Part shown: positions 1 to 10,800 of the stretch, one piece after another | Numbering within the stretch: position 1 is the stretch's first letter | How the letters are laid out: each line of letters begins with the position of its first letter | NCBI RefSeq assembly: GCF_001281405.1 | Contig: NZ_CP010401.1 | Span: 1 to 64,000, forward strand | DNA from: Bartonella ancashensis | GTDB lineage: Bacteria; Pseudomonadota; Alphaproteobacteria; Rhizobiales; Rhizobiaceae | Length of the DNA: 64,000 bases | Direction of reading: 5' to 3' | Made by a program: the position numbers and the translations under genes | Notes under the pieces: model-generated | What the model was told of the DNA's origin: nothing | The model's database searches: none | The model's input: only the letters and a program-made list of their open reading frames with translations

Positions 1-80
1 ACCCTTCTCACAACTGTTTCTAACTATGCGCCTTTCACGCCACAAGTGAGTTGCGCCCAAAAATTAAAAGGATATTCAAC

Positions 81-191
81 ATGGCTCATAGACTACCGAC
101 CATAACACAGCCTGCTATTGCTCGTGCCTTACGAGAAGCTAAAAAACAAGGCTGTGAATTGATGGAAATTAAGCCAAACGGAAAAAAGTAA
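81..191 (+). CDS. Small ORF preceding integrase relic
   Basis: A 36-residue basic ORF with an ATG preceded by an AAAAGGA ribosome binding site. From memory, short ORFs of this kind lie directly upstream of, or overlap, tyrosine integrase genes in alphaproteobacterial prophages. Here it sits eight bases before an integrase C-terminal fragment, so it is probably part of the same decayed integration module. No function can be assigned, and it may no longer be expressed usefully. Confidence 0.4.
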   Translation: MAHRLPTITQPAIARALREAKKQGCELMEIKPNGKK

Positions 192-198
192 ATTTCAA

Positions 199-540
199 AT
201 GGATGTCTTTCTTCCCATTTTACCTGAATTAGCTAAAACATTTGAAATTGGCCCGATTGGTGATGAAACATTTATTTGTGGCAAAAACGGTGAGAAACTA
301 CCCAAAGAAAGTTTTGGTAACGTACTCAGAGAAGCTTGTAACGTAGCAAACGTTAAAAAAATCAGCTCATGGATTAAGAAATTAGCAGCAACAAGAGCAG
401 CTAATGCAGGAGCAACAGTTCTACAAATGAAAGCACTTTTTGGGTGGACTGAAGACAAAATGGCATCTCCTTACACCAAGAGCGCAAATCACAAAAGACT
501 GGCTCTAGAAGCCATAAAAAACTACAAAAATGCGGAATAA
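199..540 (+). pseudogene. Tyrosine recombinase (phage integrase) C-terminal relic
   Basis: The last ~60 residues match the end of a phage tyrosine integrase. They contain a KLAATRAANAGAT helix, a GWT segment and the nucleophile-region tyrosine in SPYTKSAN. The catalytic HxxR box that should precede KLAATR reads SSWIKK, so both the histidine and arginine are gone. The protein is 113 residues, against roughly 330-400 for a full integrase, and the N-terminal and core-binding domains are missing. It ends about 80 bases from tRNA-Ser(GGA), a typical integration target. I infer a scar of an old tRNA-targeted element, not a working recombinase. Confidence 0.65.
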
Positions 541-617
541 GCTCTAAAAAAAGTCAATAAAATCAAATGGCTTGAAATTTTCTAACCTTGATCTAAGCTA
601 TTGATATTATTGATAAA

Positions 618-707
618 TGGCGGAGAGAGAGGGATTCGAACCCTCGATACAGTTTCCCGTATACACGCGTTCCAGGCGTGCGCCTTCAACCACTCGGCCA
701 CCTCTCC
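618..707 (-). tRNA. tRNA-Ser(GGA)
   Basis: Reading the minus strand, a class II tRNA with acceptor GGAGAGG pairing with the 3' end, a long variable arm, the T-loop GGTTCGAATCC and an encoded CCA. The anticodon loop reads CTGGAAC, giving anticodon GGA. The integrase relic lies immediately beside its 3' end, consistent with past use as an attachment site. Confidence 0.95.
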
Positions 708-1041
708 AAAGGACTACATTTATACTGAGAAAAAAATAACACGCAAGCCTAAACTCTACACTTGAAAATTAAAAAACCTTTTTATACATTGAAATTGGTA
801 CGTACTCTTTCTTCATTGAACCTTTTTCATTATGCATAATTTGAAATGCTGCTTTCTTACAATAAAGTATCCAAAATAGTTGAATATATCCCTTTTTATA
901 CGAAAAAAGAGAAATGGCACTTGCTCTTAAGGCGGATAAAGACCACAAACTATACAAAACATATTTAAACGAAAGTTCTTGGCAAAGCTTCTTTCTCTTT
1001 CGCCCAATCAGCTCTCACCATAACTTCCTGCTAAAATCAAA
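708..1041. other. Intergenic, no gene seen
   Basis: AT-rich spacer between tRNA-Ser and the end of ptsP. Short open frames on both strands have no convincing start signal or recognisable product. The tRNA-Ser promoter should lie at the left part on the minus strand. I see no clear terminator for ptsP. Confidence 0.5.
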
Positions 1042-3582
1042 CTATTTTAGCGATTTGCGAAGAGCCCGTACCGCTTGCGCAGTCTCACACTGCAATGCTT
1101 GTCTTGCCAGTATTTTCATATCTTCAAAACGATGAGCCCGCAGATATTCCTTAACGATAGGAATATCGCATAATGCCATAGAAAGTTCACTAATTCCCAA
1201 TCCAATCAAGATCATCGCTGCAAATGGATCAGCAGCAATATTCCCACATACGCTAACTCGACATGCATTTTTAAGTGCACCCTTAACAACCCCATGAACC
1301 ATACGAAGAACTGCGGGGTCTAGATCATCATACTCTGAAGTGAGATGTGAACTTTTTCTATCAATAGCCATCGTATACTGAGTCAAATCATTTGTTCCAA
1401 TCGAAAAAAAGTCAACGTAAGAGCTTAACACATCTGCCATTATCGCTGCTGCCGGAACTTCAATCATGATGCCAAGTTTCAATTTTGGTGCACCGATGTC
1501 ATTACGAATTCCCTCCATAATTTTCTGCATAACCAAAATTTCTGAAACAGATATCACCATTGGAAACATAATGCATGGCTTTCCACCTTCTCTTGCTACC
1601 CTATACAAAGCACGCAACTGAGGAATTAAGAGATCACGCCTACGCAATAAAAATCGTATGCCTCGAACTCCTAAAAAAGAATTTTCTCCTTTAAGTAAAT
1701 CCGAATTCTCAATCCGCTTATCTCCACCAACATCAAATGCACGAATAACCAATGGTTTGTCACCTACAGCAGCAACCAACGCACGATAAATATCAAATTG
1801 AACATCCTCATCGGGAATATCAGAACCTCCTAAAAATGAAAATTCTGTACGCATAAGTCCAACACCTTCAGCACCTGAATTTATTGCTAAAGAAACCTGA
1901 TTTGCATCACTAATATTAGCCAAAATATGAATCCTATGCCCATCTGTCGTTTGCACAGGCAATTCACACGCAACTTTTTCATCATCGCGTTTTTTTGCCA
2001 AAAACTTTATATGCTTCTTAGCATGTTTGATATCCGAAGATGATAAATCAAGATAAACAAAACCATTCTCACCATCAATCACGGCTTGTACATCGTTCTT
2101 AAATTCTAAAATATCATTACCCACAGAAACAACCATCGGTATTCCCAATGTACGGATCAAAATAGCTGCATGAGATATAGGGCTTCCTAGTGCAGTTACT
2201 ACTCCAGATACCTTTTTACAGTCGAGCTGAACTACGTCAGAAGGGGACAAATCATCTGTAAAAAGGATTATATCACGTGGAATATTATGTAAAAAAAATG
2301 ACCTATAAAACGGATTAATCTCACCCAAAACACGACGCCCAACATCAATTAAATCAACAGAACGTGTAACCAGTAAAGGATCATTAGCCTTAGAAAGCGT
2401 ACTAGCAAACTGCTGTACAGACTTATCCCAAGACCAAGAGACACCATGACCTTCTGCCATAAAATGGCAGGCCTGAGCAATCAATGCTTCATCTTCAAGA
2501 AAAACAGCCTGCGCAGCAAAAATTGCAGCAGAATCCAACCCCATACGATTTGTAGTATCATCAATGATTGAAGCCATTTTTTTCTTTGTTCTTTTCAGGG
2601 CGTTTTCAAGACATGCAACACCTGTTGTAAAATCAACCGGCTTATCCACTACCAAAACATCATCTCGTCTCATAACACAAGCTTTGCTAATCGCTAGCCC
2701 CGGACTTGCTTGAATACCAGAAATAGTTCTGTACTTTGAAGATGGACACCAATCACGAAAAATCTTAGTTTGAGCTTGCATTTTCTCACCATATGATTTT
2801 TCACTCATGCTCACTTTCTCAGCAACAGAAATTACATCTTTGAGGAGTGCCTCGCCTCCCGATGCATCTGTTGAAAAGACCAAAACACTGCCTTTTGTCA
2901 CTCTTAATTGCAACAAACCAACAAAATCCTTCATTTCAACAACACACCCACCGTACCGAACTCTGATAGGACTCTGATTTTTTTTTGCAAAATTAACCCA
3001 AATAGAAGCCGGGCGAGCATGAAGACCATTCGGATAATCTAAAACCCACTTCTTCGCCACTGAAAGATCGCTAACTAAATCAACCTTTTCTCCTATAGAT
3101 CTACCCAACAAAGCTGTAATAATTTTCTGTTTATCTTCAATCACTGAAAGCTCTTTCAGCTTCTGTTCATCAAACAGAATAGGCGCGATTTTCTTTAAAA
3201 TTTTTATATGCAGATCTGCGCAAGTTATAACCGCAATAACCAAATAAACCCTACGCTCATCTTGCCATTCAACACCTGCAGGAATCTGCACAACAGAAAC
3301 TGCATCTCTCATAACTAATTGATAACTTTCAGTTATTCCATAAATGACAGCCACACCGCTCCTAAACCAAATACTTGCCACATTGGTTATCAATTTGCTT
3401 CCTATTATACCCCCTAAATGATGCTGCTTAATTACATCGCTTCCCATCAATAACTTAACAGCTGCATAAATCGCATCATTTTTATGACTAAAAACAGCCG
3501 AAAGTTGTATAGACTTAAGAGACAAAATATCTGTTTCACTGCAATTTACTAAGCTCACTTCTTCTCCCTTCTTACGTCCCAC
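1042..3582 (-). CDS. ptsP: PEP-protein phosphotransferase, EIIA-HPr-EI fusion
   Basis: An 846-residue fusion of three PTS domains. Residues ~15-150 are EIIA type 2-like. Residues ~178-265 are HPr, with the phospho-histidine in NGLHARPAS (H188). From ~285 onward is enzyme I, with the phospho-histidine in SPISHAAIL (H471) and the GTNDLTQYT signature. EI takes phosphate from PEP and passes it to HPr. In the EIIA domain the usual AIPH motif reads AVIY, so the acceptor histidine appears to be Tyr81 and this domain is probably not phosphorylated there. Alphaproteobacteria use such proteins for regulation more than for sugar uptake; that role is inferred here. The gene stands alone, with long non-coding DNA upstream. 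The first Met is followed by a Lys-rich start; an alternative start a few codons later is possible. Confidence 0.88.
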   Translation of the reverse strand: MGRKKGEEVSLVNCSETDILSLKSIQLSAVFSHKNDAIYAAVKLLMGSDVIKQHHLGGIIGSKLITNVASIWFRSGVAVIYGITESYQLVMRDAVSVVQIPAGVEWQDERRVYLVIAVITCADLHIKILKKIAPILFDEQKLKELSVIEDKQKIITALLGRSIGEKVDLVSDLSVAKKWVLDYPNGLHARPASIWVNFAKKNQSPIRVRYGGCVVEMKDFVGLLQLRVTKGSVLVFSTDASGGEALLKDVISVAEKVSMSEKSYGEKMQAQTKIFRDWCPSSKYRTISGIQASPGLAISKACVMRRDDVLVVDKPVDFTTGVACLENALKRTKKKMASIIDDTTNRMGLDSAAIFAAQAVFLEDEALIAQACHFMAEGHGVSWSWDKSVQQFASTLSKANDPLLVTRSVDLIDVGRRVLGEINPFYRSFFLHNIPRDIILFTDDLSPSDVVQLDCKKVSGVVTALGSPISHAAILIRTLGIPMVVSVGNDILEFKNDVQAVIDGENGFVYLDLSSSDIKHAKKHIKFLAKKRDDEKVACELPVQTTDGHRIHILANISDANQVSLAINSGAEGVGLMRTEFSFLGGSDIPDEDVQFDIYRALVAAVGDKPLVIRAFDVGGDKRIENSDLLKGENSFLGVRGIRFLLRRRDLLIPQLRALYRVAREGGKPCIMFPMVISVSEILVMQKIMEGIRNDIGAPKLKLGIMIEVPAAAIMADVLSSYVDFFSIGTNDLTQYTMAIDRKSSHLTSEYDDLDPAVLRMVHGVVKGALKNACRVSVCGNIAADPFAAMILIGLGISELSMALCDIPIVKEYLRAHRFEDMKILARQALQCETAQAVRALRKSLK

Positions 3583-4869
3583 AACGAATTATAAGGAATT
3601 TTCAAACACACTTTTTGAAACAATCTCTCGAAAACAAGAATTTTATAAAACTCTCGCTTAACTTAGACACATCCCAATACACTTAAGCGGATGATCGAAC
3701 ATAACTACGAGACTCACTACTCAAAATCCCCCCCCCTACAACAAAGAAAACTCCTCTTTGTTGTGGCCCTCTCACGGCTTTCCTCATAATTTTCAGAGCA
3801 AATACTCAAAAAACACAGATCCACTCGAATGCACAATTGCAATCAGACCCACATCAAAGACACAATGCCACGATCAACTGCACTAAATACCCGGCACTCT
3901 CCTGTAATCCCCTCAAAACTAATTTAATTCTCAGTTAAAACCAGCCCGATCATTCATTTTCATAAAAATCCAACGAAAAGGCCTACAGATCAAGATAGCA
4001 ACAGCCATCTGAAAAAAACTTCCACTCACTTTTCTGCACCAACATCGACAACTACACCCCCCCAGGCTATATGCTCACCAAACCAGTGATATCACCTTTA
4101 AAAGCACCCCCTACATCCCCTACTTACTCCTCTACAATAATTCACTTGCTCCAACGCACGCACCCCAGTAACTAACAACACGACCACGAGCCACTTCAAA
4201 TCTTTGAAAAGCTATGATGACAAAATTGCCAAACACAATACAAATCAACTTATTAGCTCACTTTTCACAAACACCCTACTAACACTACTTCTACTTAGTC
4301 TCTTCATGAAGAACTCCTACCCAAAATGCCATTTCCAATCACTGAAGCTCACCCCGCATTCTTCAGAAACCTTTGTACTGCATAACCCTAACAAACAAGA
4401 TAAATGAGGCCATAGAATGAAGAAAATAAGACAACATTAAACTGCTTTGTCCTATCATGAGCACAATCCATAATTTAAAATTACAAATAAATTGTAGAAT
4501 GGAATTCTTGCAAGAATCACACATTGTCGCTTCACATAGCCACTATGTGGACACTACCACAATTCGTAATTCTCTAATTTAATACGGAAAGAAATTGCAC
4601 AGCATCGCTTCCTACATCAAAGGAAGCAAACTACCAAAAAGCCTTGCTCACTAAGCAACATCCCCCCAAAAGAAAGTAGAACAGCAAATCCCATTCAATA
4701 AGAAACAATCTAGAAATCATGCCCACATCGGCCCGCACACCTGCTAGATTACCCTAAAAAAAGAAGCACCACCCCTCCCCTCTGTACCCCGCAATAAAAA
4801 ATCGACGCCCTACAACCCGATAAAATCACAAGATAATCTAAGGAAAAACCTGATTCAATTTTTCGAAAT
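3583..4869. other. Long non-coding stretch with C9 tract and palindrome
   Basis: About 1.3 kb with no gene I can defend. The plus strand is visibly poor in G and rich in C and A, unlike flanking coding DNA, as expected of unconstrained DNA. It includes a run of nine C at 3728-3736, followed at once by a perfect 9-bp inverted repeat (ACAACAAAG at 3738-3746 with CTTTGTTGT at 3756-3764). An open frame at 4204-4407 (+) has an odd composition and no ribosome binding site, and I do not call it. The region probably holds the ptsP promoter at its left end and decayed sequence elsewhere. Confidence 0.6.
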
Positions 4870-5124
4870 TTACTCAGGAACAACAGAAACATAGGAGCGG
4901 CTATTAGCCTTTGTACGAAAAGACACCCTACCATTTGAAAGCGCAAACAAAGTATGATCCTTCCCCATACCAACATTCTCACCTGGGTGCCAGCGCGTAC
5001 CCCTCTGACGAATAATTATATTACCGGGACAAACAATCTGACCACCAAACTTCTTAACACCGAGTCTCTTCGACTCTGAATCGCGACCATTGCGTGAGGA
5101 ACCACCAGCCTTTTTATGTGCCAT
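4870..5124 (-). CDS. rpmA: 50S ribosomal protein L27
   Basis: An 84-residue protein with the conserved L27 N-terminus [20 protein letters not shown], followed by the basic core with [10 protein letters not shown] and the KDHTLFAL segment. Length is normal for the family. L27 sits at the peptidyl-transferase centre, where its N-terminal tail contacts the P-site tRNA. It lies 12 bases downstream of rplU in the usual rplU-rpmA operon. The obg GTPase gene that often follows is absent; non-coding DNA follows instead. Confidence 0.97.
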   Translation of the reverse strand: MAHKKAGGSSRNGRDSESKRLGVKKFGGQIVCPGNIIIRQRGTRWHPGENVGMGKDHTLFALSNGRVSFRTKANSRSYVSVVPE

Positions 5125-5136
5125 GGATATTCTCCT

Positions 5137-5610
5137 TTAATCTTCTTTACTCTCCGAGATCACAGCTGTCACCTTCTGCGATACACTCTTCCCTTCAACG
5201 GTTTTTGCAGACTTCTTCTTAGAAGAAGACCCCATCTCTTCTGATTCAGCCTTCCCCTTATTAGCTGACTTCGTACTCCTCGTTTTGGGTTTAGCCCCCC
5301 CAGTCAAAATCTCTATCACACGAAGCGTCGTCACCTCCTGGCGATGGCCACGAGTACGCTTTGAATTCTGGCGGCGGCGTTTCTTAAACGAAATAACCTT
5401 GCGCGCACGCCCCTGCTCTATGATTTCAACCATAACCACGGCATCAGCAACGACAGGTGAACCAACAACAGCCCCATCCCCTTCGCCCACCATCAACACA
5501 CTGCCTAACTGAACAATATCACCAGCATCGCCAACAACCTTTTCAACTTTTAGTATCTGATTGGCAACAACACGATACTGCTTACCACCCGTCTTAATGA
5601 CTGCGAACAT
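5137..5610 (-). CDS. rplU: 50S ribosomal protein L21
   Basis: The first ~103 residues are a standard L21 ([14 protein letters not shown] start; [17 protein letters not shown] 23S rRNA-binding segment). About 50 extra residues follow, rich in Lys, Ser and Glu and of low complexity, making 157 in total. C-terminal extensions of L21 occur in other Hyphomicrobiales; what they do is unknown to me. It is first in the rplU-rpmA pair, and its promoter should lie in the ~280 bases between its start and tRNA-Ser(CGA). Confidence 0.96.
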   Translation of the reverse strand: MFAVIKTGGKQYRVVANQILKVEKVVGDAGDIVQLGSVLMVGEGDGAVVGSPVVADAVVMVEIIEQGRARKVISFKKRRRQNSKRTRGHRQEVTTLRVIEILTGGAKPKTRSTKSANKGKAESEEMGSSSKKKSAKTVEGKSVSQKVTAVISESKED

Positions 5611-5893
5611 TATTTATCCTTTCGTTCGATCCAGATCTTACCTCTCACCTTTCCTTGATGAAAAGGCAGTCTGCTTTTTATCAGTCGCCATAAATCCAAA
5701 GGAATAAAAGACTTTTCCTAAAACACAAATGCGCGCGGACCACTCCATGCCTACTTACTATATATGATAGAATTTACATTCTCTGTCAAGAAAGCTTTAA
5801 AATAAAGGAAAGGGGGTTGTACTTCACATGATTGCAGATTATCTAGCAACCATATACACTTATAGCCGCGCAATAATTTTTTTCTTTTACAAC

Positions 5894-5983
5894 GGAGAGA
5901 TGGCTGAGTGGTTGAAAGCACCGCACTCGAAATGCGGCATAGGGGAAACTCTATCGGGGGTTCAAATCCCTCTCTCTCCGCCA
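5894..5983 (+). tRNA. tRNA-Ser(CGA)
   Basis: Class II tRNA with acceptor GGAGAGA, a long variable arm, the T-loop GGTTCAAATCC and an encoded CCA. The anticodon loop CTCGAAA gives anticodon CGA. It is transcribed toward the 3' end of pgi, which is convergent and ends 24 bases later. Confidence 0.95.
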
Positions 5984-6007
5984 AGACCCTCCTTTATAAT
6001 GGTTGCT

Positions 6008-7666
6008 TCATACACACTTTTTGGTACGTCTTTTCTGAATATGCTCTAATAACCCTAATGTGGAACCGTCATGGCTACCATTTTTTTTCTCTCCTCGCAC
6101 TTCTGGAAGTAATTTATCTGCAAATTCTTTGCCAAGCTCAACACCCCATTGATCAAACGAATTAATACCCATTAAAATACCTTCAACAAAAACACGATGT
6201 TCATAAAGAGCAATCAAACGTCCAAGAGAAAAAGGGGTTAACAAATCCTGGAGGATAATAATGTTAGGACGATTTCCTCGTAGGCTTTTATAAAACACTA
6301 AATTCTCTGCTTCACCATTATTCTCTTGTTTATTTACCAAACCATCGTCAGAATTTTTATAAGAACGACCTTTCATTAAAATCTCTGACTGCGCTAAACA
6401 ATTAGCTACAAGCATATCATGCATATGGTGCAAATGAGTCTCATGTCCCGTTACAAACAAGATAAACTCCACAGGAACGATATCTGTTCCTTGGTGCAAA
6501 AATTGAAAAAAAGCATGTTGTGCATCTGTCCCGACCCCTCCCCAAATAACTGGACCGCTTGGAATAGTTATCGGTTTTTCATCTAAAGTAATATTTTTCC
6601 CATTTGATTCCATATCAAGCTGCTGCAAGTAAGCTGGGAAACGTGCCAAGCGTTGCGCATAAGGAATCACAGCACGAGATGGATAACCACAAATCACGCG
6701 ATGCCAAAAACCTAACAACGCAAACCGTATAGGAATATTCTTATCTAGTGGGCTACGTTTAAAATTTTGGTCCATCTGCCGAGCCCCTTCCAAAAATTGG
6801 TGAAACCTTTGCTCCCCTATAGCCAGCATAATGATCAGACCAATCGCTGACCACACAGAATAACGTCCCCCTACCCAATCCCAAAACTTAAAAATATTTG
6901 CAGAATCTATACCAAATTTTATTACTTTCTTAGTTGCACACGAAACAGCAACAAAATGCGTTTTAATAGCTTCTGCCCCCAAGTGGGTACAGATCCACTG
7001 CTGTGTAATTTGAGCATTTTTAAGTGTTTCAACTGTAGTAAAAGTTTTAGATGCAATAATAAATAATGTTGTCCTAGGATTTAAATCAGCAAGAATATCT
7101 GTAATATGCGCACCATCTACGTTGGAAATAAAATGACAGCGAGGGCCATCATGATAAGGTTTTAAAGCACCAATAACCATTTCTGGTCCAAGGTTGGATC
7201 CTCCGATGCCAATATTTACAACATCAGTGATTTTCTCACCACTATATCCTTTATAGCAACCACTGCGAACTTCTCTGGAAAACTGTTCCATTTGAGAAAG
7301 GACAGCCTGAATATCCTGAGCAATATCACAACCATCCAAAATAAAACTTTCATGTGGTGATAAACGTAACGCAGTGTGAAGAACTGAACGTCCTTCTGTG
7401 GTATTGATTGCCTCTCCTGCAAACATTGCATCACGCCGATCCAGCACACCTGCTGCAACAGCGAAATTATCTAAAAGACGTAATGTATCCGTCGTTACAC
7501 CACATTTTGAAAAATCAAAAAGAAGATCATCAAAAGAAAGAGAAAAATGAGCAAAACGCTGCTTATCCTCTAGAAAATGTTGACGAATATCACATACCTT
7601 GTTCTGCATGGCATGCTGCTTTAAAGCTACCAAATTTTGCTCAAGATCTCTCTCGTTAAGAAGCAT
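6008..7666 (-). CDS. pgi: Glucose-6-phosphate isomerase
   Basis: A 552-residue cytoplasmic enzyme that interconverts glucose-6-phosphate and fructose-6-phosphate. Family marks are the sugar-phosphate-binding segment SKTFTTVETLKNA, the signature DWVGGRYSVWSAIG, the catalytic-glutamate region QLDMESNGK and a C-terminal QWGVELGK helix. Length is normal. It is monocistronic and convergent with tRNA-Ser(CGA). Bartonella is thought not to run classical glycolysis from glucose, so the enzyme probably feeds hexose phosphate into the pentose phosphate pathway and cell-wall sugars; that is inference. Confidence 0.95.
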   Translation of the reverse strand: MLLNERDLEQNLVALKQHAMQNKVCDIRQHFLEDKQRFAHFSLSFDDLLFDFSKCGVTTDTLRLLDNFAVAAGVLDRRDAMFAGEAINTTEGRSVLHTALRLSPHESFILDGCDIAQDIQAVLSQMEQFSREVRSGCYKGYSGEKITDVVNIGIGGSNLGPEMVIGALKPYHDGPRCHFISNVDGAHITDILADLNPRTTLFIIASKTFTTVETLKNAQITQQWICTHLGAEAIKTHFVAVSCATKKVIKFGIDSANIFKFWDWVGGRYSVWSAIGLIIMLAIGEQRFHQFLEGARQMDQNFKRSPLDKNIPIRFALLGFWHRVICGYPSRAVIPYAQRLARFPAYLQQLDMESNGKNITLDEKPITIPSGPVIWGGVGTDAQHAFFQFLHQGTDIVPVEFILFVTGHETHLHHMHDMLVANCLAQSEILMKGRSYKNSDDGLVNKQENNGEAENLVFYKSLRGNRPNIIILQDLLTPFSLGRLIALYEHRVFVEGILMGINSFDQWGVELGKEFADKLLPEVRGEKKNGSHDGSTLGLLEHIQKRRTKKCV

Positions 7667-7804
7667 ACAGCATACCTCCTATAGCTATTCAACACTCAAG
7701 TACAAAATTCTCACAATCTACACGTAAAAGTAGCAAAACATGATAACGCATCTTTTAATTATATTAAAAAATTCTGCAAATAAGTCTTTTTCCTTTGACA
7801 AAAA

Positions 7805-10800
7805 CTATTCAACTTGGCGCAACTCTCTTTCTAAGTGAGCAGTTTCTTCTGCTTTTGACACAATAAAATGCCCAAGAAGAAGATAAACAACGGGTGTTAC
7901 ATAAAGAGTAAAAATCGTTGCAAGCCCCAAACCGCCTACAATAACCCAACCTAAAGCTATACGAGCCTCTGCACCAGCACCTTTTGCTAAAATTAAAGGA
8001 ATACCACCTAAAACAGCGCAAATCATCGTCATACATACTGGACGAAGACGAACATTGGAAGCTTCCTCTATAGCTTTGCGTAGTGTTTTTCCTTGATCCC
8101 TTAATTGATCTGCAAACTCTACAATCAAAATACCATTTTTAGCCATGATACCAATTAATAAAACTAAGCCAATTTGACTATAGATATTAAGACTGACACC
8201 ACTTACAAGCATAGCAATTACGGCACAACCCAACCCTAATGGCACGGTGGCCATTATGATGATACCCGAGATGAAACTTTCAAATTGTGCTGCTAAAATT
8301 AATAAAATAATTAAAAAAGCAATTCCAAACACAATCGTTAAATTAGAAGATGTTTCATCAAGCATCGCGGCTTCTCCCAGAGGGATGATATAATTTCCTC
8401 CTGATAAAAAAGGTAAAGCTATTTTTTCTACAGCCTGATAAGCAGCACCCAAAGTAATACCTGAAGCAATATTAGTACTCAAAGTCACAGCACTCATACG
8501 TTGTTCACGTTTTAATTGAGGTACGATAGCATTTTCATGTAAATGTGCAACTGCTGACAGTGGTATATATCGACCATCTCTCGTTTTTAAAAGAATATTA
8601 TCTAAATCAGACGGAGTGGTCACAGGCTTTTCGCGTGATGTTAATATGACATCATACGAATGATCATCCACGTAAACAGAACCTATTTTTTTTCCATCCA
8701 ACATTGCTTGCAGCGTATCACCCAAATTGGTGATATCAATCCCTAAATCAGAAGCCCTTTTTCTATTGATCTCGACAAAAAATTGTGGCTGCGTTGCATC
8801 AAGGGTAAGTTGTGGACGTATAAAACGCGAATCATCCTGTAAAGCGCTTACGATCTCACCAGCAATTGATTGTAATTTCTCGCGATTATCACCAAGAATT
8901 GCAAATCGTAGTCCCTGACCGCTTCCTGAAACACCTAAGGAATTTCCCTGTGCAGCAAATGCGAATACTGAAGAGAATTTCCCAATTTTTGCATTAATGT
9001 CATTGACTATCTCTTGCTGACTACGTGAACGCTCATTCCAAGATGCAAGCAATAAAACAAGAAAAGCATTATTGGATGCACCCCGCGCTCCTGCAATAGA
9101 GTAACTATTTACAATCTCCCCGGCATCATACAACGATTGCAAGCTTGCTTCAATTTGTTTTACCTGCTCATCCAAATATTGTGTTGAAATACCCTGCGGC
9201 CCACGAATGACTAGAAAAACAGCGGCCCTATCTTCCATTGGTGTTAGTTCTTGTTGCAATTTTGTGTAGCCTCCAACACAAAGGACGAAAAAAATAACGG
9301 AAGCCAATATAACGGTCCAAGGACGTTCCAAACATTTATGCAAATAGTGGGCATAGTTTTTGCTAAAAAAAGTACCCAACCTATCCAAAATAATAAAATG
9401 GCGAGCCTCATTTTTATTATGTCCAATATTTTCTTTAAGAAACCGTGAAGCCAACATCGGGCATAGTGTTAAAGCAACTACTGAAGAAATGAGAACAGAA
9501 ATTGCCAAAACAAAACCAAATTCTCTAAAAAGCCTCCCAACTTGCCCAGGAAGAAAAGAAATAGGAATAAAAACAGCTATCAATGTTAAAGTTGTTGCCA
9601 AAACAGCAAAAAAAACCTCACGTGTTCCCAATACTGCCGCAGATCGAGAACCTAATCCCATATTACGCCTTCGCACAATATTTTCAAGAACGACAATCGC
9701 ATCATCGACAACAAGCCCTGTTGCCAATACGAGCCCTAATAATGTGAGAATATTTAGGGAAAAACCGACAAGGTAAATTGCAGCAATTGTTCCAATCAAA
9801 GCAACTGGTATCGACAAAGCAGGAATTAGTGTTACACGAAAATCTCTTAAAAAGAGAAAGATAATCATAATCACACTAAGTACAGCGATAATTAGTGCTA
9901 TCACTACTTCGTGGAGAGCACCCCTAATAAAAATGGCGTCATCACTAATAACACTCATATGTACAGAAGGAGGAACAACAGTTTGAAGGCGATCAAGAGC
10001 AGCTCGAATATTTTCTGAAATAGTCAGAGTATTCGACTGTGCCTTGCGCACGATACCCAATCCAATTCCTGTCTTTCCATTAATACGAAGAATAGCTCTC
10101 TCTATATCAGGTGATAAAGAAACACGTGCAAAATCGCCAATCCGTACATGTGGCCTTAATTCAATTGCTTCAAATTCTTCCGGTGTTGTTAAACGAGTGG
10201 TAGCACGAACAATCAACTCCTGCTTAGAACTCCGAAGAGACCCTACAGGCACATCAACCACCGCATCAGAAAGAATACGAGAAACATCTGCTACAGTTAG
10301 CCCGTAACTTCCAAGCTTCATAGGATCAATATCAATCTGAAAAATCTTTGTCCGAGCACTATCAACTTGTACATCAGCAACACCATCAACAGAAGAAAGT
10401 GCGTTAACAATTTGATTATTTACAACCATAGTCAAATCATCAACATCCATCATTAGTGAGGTTACGACAATATACATCATCGTCGACGCATTTGAATCTG
10501 CTTTAATAATTGCTGGTGAACCAGCATCTTTTGGTAAAGAGCGTAAAATACGGGAAATTGCGTCGCGCATATCAGATGATGCAACATTCAAATCAATACC
10601 AACATCGAATTGAACTTCTACACGAGAGCGACCAAAAGAAGATGTTGAAGAAACTGTTTTAACCCCAGAAACGCGAGAAACTGCATCTTCCACAATTTTT
10701 GTAATCTCGCGATCAATTGTTTCTGCTGATGCACCAGAAAAATCTGTCATAATTGTTATCACTGGAATGTCTACATCCGGTAATTCACGAACATCAACAC

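Noticed and set aside
769..1135. Two short open frames between tRNA-Ser and ptsP
   Set aside because: They overlap on opposite strands and one runs into the ptsP 3' end; neither has a start signal or family pattern.
3728..3736. CRISPR array or other regularly spaced repeats
   Set aside because: No regularly spaced repeats with unique spacers were seen anywhere in the window; the dispersed prophage elements are irregularly placed and degenerate.
3738..3764. Perfect 9-bp hairpin as a transcription terminator
   Set aside because: Neither strand has a T-run after the stem, so it is reported only as a palindrome.
4204..4407. 67-codon plus-strand open frame between ptsP and rpmA
   Set aside because: No ribosome binding site, no recognisable sequence, and a composition that follows the skewed non-coding DNA around it.
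9360..9776. 138-codon plus-strand frame within the RND permease gene
   Set aside because: Antisense to conserved transmembrane segments of the pump; a shadow frame.
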